Assembly: GCF_000309485.1 (NCBI RefSeq)
Contig: NZ_AKIL01000047.1
Span: forward strand, 1-5,111
Direction: 5' to 3'
Length of the DNA stretch: 5,111 nucleotides
Source of the DNA: Milkweed yellows phytoplasma str. MW1
Lineage (GTDB): Bacteria; Bacillota_I; Bacilli_A; Acholeplasmatales; Acholeplasmataceae
Part shown: one piece after another, positions 1 to 5,111 of the stretch
Position numbering within the stretch: position 1 is the stretch's first letter
How the letters are laid out: each line of letters opens with the position of its first letter
Notes under the pieces: model-generated
What the model was told of the DNA's origin: nothing
Database searches by the model: none
Seen by the model: the letters and a program-made list of their open reading frames with translations, nothing else
Program-made: the position numbers and the translations under genes

Positions 1-42
1 CATGTAACTATTCGTCTTTATGAATCCAAAAAGTATTTATAA
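1..42 (+). CDS. Possible 3' end of an unidentified plus-strand gene
   Basis: The reading frame starting at base 1 is open for 13 codons (HVTIRLYESKKYL) and stops at TAA 40-42. The peptide looks protein-like: mixed, charged, not just AT-rich noise. It is followed by a palindrome (50-63) and an A-stem/T-run hairpin (84-114), as expected after a gene end. No family can be recognised from 13 residues, and an open run of this length is not rare by chance. The call rests on composition and context only. Confidence 0.3.
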   Translation, partial: HVTIRLYESKKYL

Positions 43-49
43 ACTAAAA

Positions 50-63
50 TTTGATTAATCAAA
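50..63. repeat. Perfect 14-bp palindrome
   Basis: TTTGATTAATCAAA is its own reverse complement and lies eight bases after the possible gene end at 42. It could be a dimeric-repressor operator or part of a weak transcript-end structure. A palindrome of this size and composition can also arise by chance in such A+T-rich DNA. Confidence 0.45.
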
Positions 64-83
64 ATATATTTCCTTTTTCAGGC

Positions 84-114
84 AAAAAAGAAAACAAGCA
101 TCTTCGTCTTTTTT
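84..114 (+). terminator. Possible Rho-independent terminator of the upstream gene
   Basis: AAAAAAGA (84-91) can pair with TCTTTTTT (107-114) around a 15-base loop, and the T run continues to 116. The stem has only one G-C pair, so it is weak. The uninterrupted T tract after a possible gene end still fits an intrinsic terminator in a low-GC genome. Confidence 0.35.
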
Positions 115-153
115 TTAGGTCTTTGGATAGAAGCAAATAATCTCTAAAAAAGT

Positions 154-183
154 TTGACACTTTTGTGGGATTATATGTTAAAT
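154..183 (+). promoter_or_regulatory. Sigma-70 type promoter
   Basis: A perfect -35 box TTGACA (154-159) is followed after 18 bases by TTAAAT (178-183), which matches four of the six -10 consensus positions. TTATAT (171-176) is an alternative but is too close. It points toward the decayed transporter gene, leaving an untranslated leader of roughly 250 bases. It is the best promoter candidate on the plus strand and may be the old promoter of that gene. Confidence 0.45.
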
Positions 184-371
184 ATTTATATTGATTAAAT
201 GTTTTTATTTTATCATTTTTTTATAATTTTTTTCGATCTAAATTAGATAAACTTAGTTATTTATTTCTATTCATATATTATCTAAAAAAATTAATTCTTT
301 TTTAAATTAACCTCTCATAAAAAAAGATACGATTATTATGGATTTGTAATAAAATTAAGGTTTAAATTGTT

Positions 372-385
372 TTATTCATGAATAA
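372..385. repeat. Perfect 14-bp palindrome upstream of the decayed transporter gene
   Basis: TTATTCATGAATAA is its own reverse complement and is followed by GGGCTTTTTT. It lies about 57 bases before the ATG of the pseudogene and downstream of the TTGACA promoter. An operator or a short attenuator-like hairpin are both possible. Nothing in the sequence decides between them or excludes chance. Confidence 0.4.
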
Positions 386-596
386 GGGCTTTTTTAGTAA
401 AAATTAACTCCATTCAAAGACAAGATAATTTTTACACAATTATGAACTTTAAAGAATTTATAAGCAAATACATTTATCAAAACAGGGACAAAATATTAAT
501 TTATTCTATTTTTTTAATCTTTTTTCTTTTCCTACATATATTATATTTTATGTTTATCTGATACAGATAAAAAAGAGATAAAGAAAAACTTTAACC

Positions 597-1440
597 ATGG
601 CTATTATTACTTTATATGACACTCCACTAATGATTTTTGACTTTAAATAGCGGAGTGAACGGGTTTAATCCAAAGCGTTGAAACGGAAAACGGCGATTAT
701 ATTAATAGCGCTGATATGTTGTTTTTAAAAGAATTAGCTGAGAGAATGTCAAAAAAATTAGTTATCAAAATGTTTCTTTATAATGGTATTTTAAACGCTA
801 TTTAAAATGATGTCTGAGAAGGCATAAACGGCATAATAGGAATGTTTAATGCTGCCAAGGAAAGAAGAATGTGATAAAATGATCTTTATTCCTTACATCG
901 ATTACAAATTAGGTATTTTAGCGAGACAAGATGATGAATGTTTGAATGCGGCAGAAAAAATGTTAATTTCAATCTTATGACTGAGGAATTTACAAGTCAA
1001 ATTTATACTACGCAAAAAAACTATCCGTTTTGCTTCTTTTTCTGGTTCAGCGTTTGATCGCAAAATCATTCCTCATTTGTATAATCAAAACGATAAAGCA
1101 TTTGTCCAACATGAAAAAAACGCTTGGAGAACTGATTTGACTTCTTGCATGAAAGCAGTTGAACAAGATAACATCAATATTTTAATTCAAGATTATCAAA
1201 ATTTAGTTCCTATTAAAACTAAAAATAGCGATAAATTTAAATTATTGAAATTTGATATAGAAAAATCGGGTTTATCAAAAGTGGATGTACCACCTTTATC
1301 TATTTTTTTAAATAAAGACAATGTTGAATTAAAAAAACAATTTGAAACACATTTAAAAAACATAAAAGTTTTAAAAGAAACTGATGTTAATGATTTGCCG
1401 GCTAAATTAGAACATTTTAATACTGGCGAAGATAGCAAAT
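597..1440 (+). other. Remnant of family 3 solute-binding domain within the pseudogene
   Basis: Pieces match the usual order of a polar amino-acid binding protein. ITLYDTPLMIF (606-638) is the first strand and ligand-binding start. SADMLFLKELAERMSKKLVI (701-760) is the 'DxxLxxxLAxxLGKKLVI' helix and strand. FLYNGILNAI (773-802) matches the region before 'DxIINGMxxTxER', whose remnant is INGIIGMFNAAKERRM (824-871). FIPYIDYKLGILAR (885-926) corresponds to the hallmark 'FSxPYxxxxxxLxxR'. SGSAFDRKIIPHLYNQ (1047-1094) matches the segment after the hinge that usually begins 'GVQxGS'. The longest undamaged piece runs in one frame from about 1017 to 1628, with the TTG at 1077 lying mid-domain. Family motifs are from general knowledge; no alignment was run. 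Confidence 0.8.
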
Positions 1441-1499
1441 ACCAAAAATACCTTAATACTTCTCAAACTACATATGACCAAAATTTAAACAAAGACAAA

Positions 1500-2228
1500 A
1501 CCCTTGAAAAACGAAACCACTTTTGGTCAAATTTATGGCGCTCTTTACCGTCCTATAAAACAGTTTTTATGATTACCTTATTAATAACTATGAATGAATT
1601 GTTTTTAGGTTTATTATTGGCTCTTTTGTAGCATTCATAAAAACTATACTTTATAACGATCACAAAGTCTTAATAAAATGGTTGTTTATTTCCAAAAAAA
1701 CCTTCTCTCTTTTAATAGATTTTTTCATGAATATTTGTAAATCGGTTTTAATAGCTGCGCAAAGTTTTCTTATTTTATAATTCATTAGTTTATTTTTATC
1801 TTTTTAAATATTTTAAAGGTGTTTTATATGTGACTTCTTTAATTGTGTTTTTGTTAAATACCGCTTTTAATTTAACTAATATTATGTTAAAACATATTAA
1901 TTTTTTAGATCGAGAACAAAAATAGAAGCAGGTTGCGCTTTAGAAATAGAAAGAAAACAAGTTTTTTGCTATATTATTTAAAACAAATATTTAAAAGAAC
2001 GAATTCCGTCTTTTTGGAACTAATGGATTATTAATTTAAAAGAAACTTCTTGATTTTCTGTTATTGGAATAGTAATTTTATTTATATCATATGGACAGCA
2101 GAAAGTAATATTTCTATTACTTTCGATGCCATTACGCCTTTTTTATATTGGTAAGTATCATTTGTATCGTCGTTTTAGTCAGTTTAAATAATTTTACAAG
2201 CAAAAAAATACAAAAATGTAATCATTAA
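1500..2228 (+). other. Remnant of HisM/GlnP-type permease domain within the pseudogene
   Basis: After a charged linker comes FWSNLWRSLPSYKTVFMITL, then hydrophobic stretches typical of polar amino-acid permeases. A shift near 1610 restores IGSFVAFIKTIL from 1616. Further membrane segments lie at about 1735-1810 and 1815-1875. The cytoplasmic EAA loop is visible at 1916-1978 as 'EQKIEAGCALEIERKQVF', matching 'Q..EAA.sLG....q.f'. It is followed by 'RIPSFWN-WIINLKETS-FSVIG' (2000-2068), where the dashes are stop codons TAA 2021 and TGA 2051. AESNISITFDAITPF (2098-2142) and a final helix ILVSIICIVVLVSL (2145-2186) end at TAA 2226-2228. The order and spacing match the C-terminal half of GlnP/HisM-type permeases. 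Confidence 0.8.
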
Positions 2229-2246
2229 AAGACGATAAGAAGATAA

Positions 2247-2276
2247 AAAATAAACCCTTTTTAAGTGGTTTGTTTT
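2247..2276. terminator. Hairpin between convergent genes, likely argS terminator
   Basis: AAAATAAACC (2247-2256) pairs with GGTTTGTTTT (2267-2276) over ten positions, one of them a G-U wobble when read on the plus strand. The loop CTTTTTAAGT could pair slightly further. Read on the minus strand, the second arm runs straight into a T-rich tract (TTTTTTATCTTCTT), as expected of an intrinsic terminator some 50 bases after the argS stop. There the wobble becomes an A-C mismatch, which weakens the stem. It also sits 19 bases past the end of the pseudogene and may once have served both. Confidence 0.5.
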
Positions 2277-2327
2277 GTTATATGATAAAGAGTGATCAGT
2301 TTATTAAAAATTTTAACATATAAGGGA

Positions 2328-4019
2328 TTACATTTGTTCTAAAAGAGGTATGCCTAAAATATTTAACCCTTCTTTTAAAACAGTAGAAACAGTTTTAATC
2401 AATAATCCGTTCGCTGTTTGTAAAACTAAATCGTCAGTTAAAATTTTTTCCAGAGTGTAAAATTGATTAATAGTTTTAGCTAATTTCAGCAAATATCTCG
2501 CTAGTATACTCGGCATATTATCTTTTTTCGCTTTTTCTAAAACAGAAGAAAACTGATCCATTAACTTAATTAAAGCGAAATAATGGTCTTGAGCGAAATA
2601 AGCCTTCATTTGAACCCATTTTTTTTCCACAGAATCATCGCTTTTTTTTAATTGTTTAATAACAGAATTAAGCCTGGCAATAGTGTATTGCAAGTAAGGC
2701 CCTGTGTTGCCTTCAAACTGTAACATGTGTTTTAAATTAAATTCAATGTTTAAATGGCGATCATTTTTCAAATCATTAAAGACAACAGCGCCGATCGCTA
2801 TTTTTTGAGCTTTTTCATGAATATTAGTTAAATTGTGGTTTTTTTCTTGAATCGTTTTTTCTGCTTCTTTAGTAGTAGCTTCCAAAATATCAATCAATCT
2901 ATAATTATTGCTTTTACGAGTCGAAATCTTTGCATTTTCAAACAATACTAAACCAAAATTCACATGTTCTAAGTCGCAATCATAACCCATGATCTTATCC
3001 ATCGCTTGTTTTAATTGTTGATAATGTAATTTTTGTTCGTTTCCTACAACGTATAAAGTTTTTTGAAAATTAAATCTTTCTTTACGGTAAAGAATACAAG
3101 CCATATCTCTAGTCAAATAAAGAGTGCTTCCGTTGTCTTTTTGTATTAAAGCAGGCGGAATACCTTCTAATGGCATAATATAAGCCTTTTGATCTAACAA
3201 TAATAAATTTTTAGTACGTAAATCTTCCACTAAAGCCATACTTTTATCATGATAAAAAGATTCACCAATATAATGATCAAAAGAAATATTTAATAAATCA
3301 TAAATTTTACGAAATTCAGTTAAAGAAATATCTTTAAACCATTTCCATAAAGCAACTATTTCGGGATCTTTTTCTTCTAATTTTTTAAAAATTTCTCTAG
3401 CGTCTTGGTTTAATTGTTCGTCTGTTTCTGCTTGTTCATGAAAATAAATATAAAGTTTTTGCAGTTCATTAATAGGGTCTTTTAAAACTAATTCTTTCTT
3501 CCCCCATTTTTGAAAAGCTAAAATCATTTTACCAAATTGAGTTCCCCAATCGCCTAAATGATTGATTCCTACAATTTGATAACCTAATTTATTATAAATA
3601 TTTTTCAGGGAATTACCAATAACTGTAGAACGAAGATGACCGATAGAAAAGTTTTTAGCAATATTAGGAGAAGAATAATCTATAATAATAGTTTGATTAT
3701 TAGGTTTTAATTGTCCATAGTTAGCGCCTGATTCGCAAACATCTGTTAAAACTTTTTTACTAATCAAATGACGATTAATTTTAATATTTAAAAAACCTTT
3801 ATCAAAAAAAATATCTTCTATTTCGCTTAAACTCATCAAATCAGCTTTAAAAGTGTTAAAAATTTCTAAAATATCTTTTTGTAAAGTTTTTTGATAAACA
3901 AAAAGAGCTAAGTAAAAATCAAATAATTTATTTTTATCATTGTGTTTAATAATCGTTTTAATGTTGTATTTATTATTTAATGTGTTTTCTATTGTTTGTT
4001 TAATTGTGTCTAAATGCAT
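2328..4019 (-). CDS. argS: Arginyl-tRNA synthetase
   Basis: Cytoplasmic class I aminoacyl-tRNA synthetase that activates arginine with ATP and charges tRNA-Arg. The protein has 563 residues, a normal length. Residues 1-~95 form the ArgRS N-terminal tRNA-recognition domain. The catalytic core holds the HIGH-type motif in SSPNIAKNFSIGHLRST (116-132), a form seen in Bacillus-type enzymes. HLGDWGTQFG (154-163) is a conserved ArgRS block. The KMSK-equivalent is KISTRKS (364-370), where KMSTRKG is usual. The C-terminal DALR anticodon-binding domain runs from about 436 to the end and opens with EGNTGPYLQYTIARL. The start is supported by AAGGAA eight bases upstream. Trp codons checked in this gene are TGG. 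Its own promoter lies in the gap to rluD and a hairpin follows at 2247-2276, so it is probably transcribed alone or with read-through from rluD. Confidence 0.97.
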   Translation of the reverse strand: MHLDTIKQTIENTLNNKYNIKTIIKHNDKNKLFDFYLALFVYQKTLQKDILEIFNTFKADLMSLSEIEDIFFDKGFLNIKINRHLISKKVLTDVCESGANYGQLKPNNQTIIIDYSSPNIAKNFSIGHLRSTVIGNSLKNIYNKLGYQIVGINHLGDWGTQFGKMILAFQKWGKKELVLKDPINELQKLYIYFHEQAETDEQLNQDAREIFKKLEEKDPEIVALWKWFKDISLTEFRKIYDLLNISFDHYIGESFYHDKSMALVEDLRTKNLLLLDQKAYIMPLEGIPPALIQKDNGSTLYLTRDMACILYRKERFNFQKTLYVVGNEQKLHYQQLKQAMDKIMGYDCDLEHVNFGLVLFENAKISTRKSNNYRLIDILEATTKEAEKTIQEKNHNLTNIHEKAQKIAIGAVVFNDLKNDRHLNIEFNLKHMLQFEGNTGPYLQYTIARLNSVIKQLKKSDDSVEKKWVQMKAYFAQDHYFALIKLMDQFSSVLEKAKKDNMPSILARYLLKLAKTINQFYTLEKILTDDLVLQTANGLLIKTVSTVLKEGLNILGIPLLEQM

Positions 4020-4027
4020 AAAAATGG

Positions 4028-4033
4028 TTCCTT
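4028..4033 (-). promoter_or_regulatory. Ribosome binding site of argS
   Basis: AAGGAA on the minus strand lies eight bases before the ATG at 4019. It is a clear Shine-Dalgarno sequence and fixes the argS start. Confidence 0.7.
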
Positions 4034-4077
4034 ATTTTTAAGTTATTTTTTATAAAAACTATGAATTTTAAAACATT

Positions 4078-4086
4078 GTTATATCA
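4078..4086 (-). promoter_or_regulatory. Extended -10 promoter of argS
   Basis: The minus strand reads TGATATAAC: the TG of an extended -10 (4086-4085), one base, then TATAAC (4083-4078), matching five of six -10 positions. No good -35 box is seen, which extended -10 promoters tolerate. Transcription would start near 4071 and leave a leader of about 50 bases. No T-box sequence (AGGGTGGNACCGCG type) is present in that leader. Confidence 0.45.
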
Positions 4087-4105
4087 TAATCGCACTTTTA
4101 AAAGA

Positions 4106-4121
4106 AAAATAACATTATTTT
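4106..4121 (-). terminator. Weak A-T hairpin after rluD
   Basis: On the minus strand AAAATAA-TG-TTATTTT is a perfect inverted repeat starting 13 bases after the rluD stop and followed by TCTTTT. With no G-C pairs in the stem it would be a leaky terminator at best, so some transcription may continue into argS. Confidence 0.3.
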
Positions 4122-4133
4122 GATAAAAAATAG

Positions 4134-5042
4134 TTACAGGAAATAATATGGTTCTAATTCTAATTGATCTAACACCTTTTGAAAAGCATTATTTAAAGGA
4201 ATTTCCAAAGATATTTTTTTTTCTTTTTGAGGATGAGAAAAATCTAATTTTTTGGCATGCAATAACTGGGTCTTGATATTTTCATTATGATTGCCGTATA
4301 AATTATCGCCCACAATAGAGTGCTTTAAATGAGACAAATGAACTCTTATTTGATGTGTCCTGCCTGTTTCTAACTCTAATTCTAATAAAGAATAATGTTC
4401 AAATCTTTGTAAAGTTTTAAAATGGGTAACTGAGGGTTTTCCTTTAGAAGTGACAGACATTTTCAAACGGTTTTTCACATCTCTTCCGATAGGCAAATCA
4501 ATGGTTCCGCGCTGTCCTAAAAAACCATGAATTAAAGCCCAGTAAGTCCTTTTAACATGCCTTTTTTGCAACAATTCTTGCATTTGAACGATGGTTTCTT
4601 CAGTTTTTCCGATAATCATTAAACCTGTAGTATCTTTATCTAAACGATGTACAATACCTGGTCTTGTACCTTGTATTTTTTTTAAAACCGGTATTTGGTA
4701 TAATAAACCGTTCACCAAAGTGATTCCTTTATAACTAGAAGAAGGGTGGACCACTAAATTAACCGGTTTGTTAATTACTGCTAAATCATCATCCTCATAA
4801 ACAATATCCAAATCTAAAGGAATAGGATCTAATTCGTTAACAACATTTTTAGTAATTATTTCTACCTTTATTTCATCGTTATTTTTCAAAAGATAACTTT
4901 TTTTCTGTTTTTGATCGTTTATTAAGACTTCTCCAGAAGAAATCAAATTTTGGCATTTGTTTTTGCTTAAATTTAATTTTTGCACCAAAAAAACATCAAA
5001 ACGCATGCCTGTTTCTATTTCTTCAACCAAAAATTTATTCAT
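4134..5042 (-). CDS. rluD: Ribosomal large-subunit pseudouridine synthase, RluA/RluD family
   Basis: Converts specific uridines in 23S rRNA to pseudouridine; acts in the cytoplasm on the ribosome. The protein has 302 residues, typical of the RluD/YlyB group. Residues ~13-60 form an S4 RNA-binding domain. The catalytic domain follows, with the signature HRLDKDTTGL (132-141), whose Asp135 is the expected nucleophile, and the downstream motif RTHQIRVHL (228-236). INKPVNLVVHP (90-100) is the conserved strand before the active site. The ATG at 5042 is preceded two codons upstream by an in-frame TGA (5046-5048), which excludes a longer protein. AAAGG (5056-5060) is the probable ribosome binding site, with a rather long 13-base spacer. 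It is followed on the same strand by argS after a 114-base gap. Which uridines it modifies cannot be told: RluD fits, but RluC-like or YlyB-like specificity is possible. Confidence 0.93.
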   Translation of the reverse strand: MNKFLVEEIETGMRFDVFLVQKLNLSKNKCQNLISSGEVLINDQKQKKSYLLKNNDEIKVEIITKNVVNELDPIPLDLDIVYEDDDLAVINKPVNLVVHPSSSYKGITLVNGLLYQIPVLKKIQGTRPGIVHRLDKDTTGLMIIGKTEETIVQMQELLQKRHVKRTYWALIHGFLGQRGTIDLPIGRDVKNRLKMSVTSKGKPSVTHFKTLQRFEHYSLLELELETGRTHQIRVHLSHLKHSIVGDNLYGNHNENIKTQLLHAKKLDFSHPQKEKKISLEIPLNNAFQKVLDQLELEPYYFL

Positions 5043-5050
5043 ATTTCACA

Positions 5051-5111
5051 TCAAGCCTTTCTAACCCAATAGAATAAGATTTGTTCACTTACAAATAAAT
5101 AAAAAAATAAA
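5051..5111 (-). CDS. Possible 3' end of the gene upstream of rluD
   Basis: On the minus strand one frame is open from the window edge for 19 codons (LFFYLFVSEQILFYWVRKA) to TGA at 5051-5053, eight bases before the rluD ATG. The peptide is a hydrophobic stretch closed by basic residues, like the last helix of a membrane protein. The rluD ribosome binding site overlaps its final codons, which would suggest translational coupling. In Firmicutes an rluD-like gene (ylyB) commonly follows the signal peptidase II gene lspA. The peptide would suit that but is too short to prove it, and 19 open codons could be chance. Confidence 0.4.
   Translation of the reverse strand, partial: LFFYLFVSEQILFYWVRKA

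Larger units (their letters stand above)
43..441. other. Non-coding intergenic region
   Basis: About 400 bases with no credible coding frame: stops are dense in all frames on both strands and long T and A runs dominate. It holds two perfect 14-bp palindromes (50-63 and 372-385), a possible terminator (84-114) and a TTGACA-type promoter (154-183). The only start-to-stop frame near its end (ATG at 378, nine codons) has no ribosome binding site at usable distance. I see no tRNA or riboswitch fold. It probably served as the upstream region of the decayed transporter gene beginning at 442. Confidence 0.6.
442..2228 (+). pseudogene. Decayed fused amino-acid ABC transporter substrate-binding/permease protein (GlnP/ArtM-like)
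   Basis: One gene of roughly 595 codons, broken by about twelve frame changes and several stops, can be read almost continuously by moving between the three plus frames. In order it gives a basic N-terminus plus hydrophobic anchor (442-558), a linker (557-595), a family 3 solute-binding domain (597-~1440) and a permease domain (~1500-2228). Frame changes fall near 557, 594, 649, 661, 873, 970, 1017, 1610, 1777, 1921, 2097 and 2147. In-frame stops lie at 803, 815, 1979, 2021 and 2051. The intact protein would have captured a polar amino acid outside the membrane and passed it through the same chain, powered by a separate ATPase; no ATPase gene is in the window. Stops of all three kinds occur, so recoding cannot rescue it, and the intact neighbours make sequencing error unlikely. 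I cannot name the substrate. The family call is firm; the exact junctions are approximate. Confidence 0.85.

Noticed and set aside
378..407. Nine-codon leader peptide (MNKGFFSKN)
   Set aside because: The nearest AAGG is 17 bases upstream, there is no run of regulatory codons, and a frame this short is expected by chance.
442..561. A stand-alone 39-residue membrane peptide or secreted effector with a signal sequence
   Set aside because: It has a basic start and a hydrophobic helix, but a linker and then the solute-binding domain follow directly after a one-frame shift. It is better read as the anchor of the decayed transporter.
1014..1020. Phase-variable homopolymer switching of the transporter
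   Set aside because: The A7 run coincides with one frame change, but about a dozen separate lesions exist, so a slip in one tract could not restore the protein.
1196..1438. Minus-strand ORF of 80 codons
   Set aside because: It lies opposite the best-preserved part of the solute-binding domain, has no ribosome binding site, and its Phe/Ser/Leu-rich composition is what the antisense of Lys/Asn-rich coding sequence gives.
557..2228. UGA=Trp recoding that would make the broken gene readable
   Set aside because: Reading TGA as Trp removes only some of the stops. TAA and TAG stops (648, 803, 1629, 1778, 1923, 1979, 2021, 2152) and many frame changes remain, and intact neighbours use TGG for Trp.
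1..2300. Phytoplasma mobile unit, prophage or insertion sequence
   Set aside because: No transposase, replication or phage gene and no terminal inverted repeats are visible. The debris is fully accounted for by one transporter gene.
4020..4080. T-box riboswitch in the argS leader
   Set aside because: The leader is only about 50 bases and lacks the conserved T-box sequence.

Overview
The window looks like a chromosomal segment of a phytoplasma ('Candidatus Phytoplasma', Mollicutes, Acholeplasmataceae). It is strongly A+T-rich, and its two complete genes, argS and an rluD-type pseudouridine synthase, are of Firmicutes/Mollicutes type. Tryptophan is encoded by TGG where checked, and rluD has an in-frame TGA just before its start. 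UGA therefore appears to be a stop, which argues against the UGA=Trp mycoplasmas. The organism assignment is an inference from these traits, not a database match.

Layout: bases 1-42 may be the end of a plus-strand gene. Bases 43-441 are non-coding, with two perfect 14-bp palindromes, a possible terminator and a good TTGACA promoter. Bases 442-2228 (plus strand) hold one heavily decayed gene. Spliced across about a dozen frame changes and five in-frame stops, its translation reads in order: membrane anchor, family 3 solute-binding domain, and a membrane permease domain with an EAA loop. This is a fused substrate-binding/permease subunit of a polar amino-acid ABC importer (GlnP/ArtM-like). The only sizeable ORF inside it (1077-1631) is the longest undamaged stretch, not a gene of its own. 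A hairpin near 2247-2276 separates the wreck from the convergent argS.

The minus strand carries argS (2328-4019) and, upstream of it, rluD (4134-5042). argS has its own probable extended -10 promoter and a good ribosome binding site. rluD may be translated right after an upstream gene whose last ~19 codons lie at the right edge and end 8 bases before the rluD start.

Functionally, the two intact genes serve translation: tRNA-Arg charging and rRNA modification. The dead transporter records loss of one amino-acid uptake copy, as expected in reductive evolution of a host-dependent bacterium. I see no mobile element, CRISPR array, RNA gene or novel multi-gene system here.
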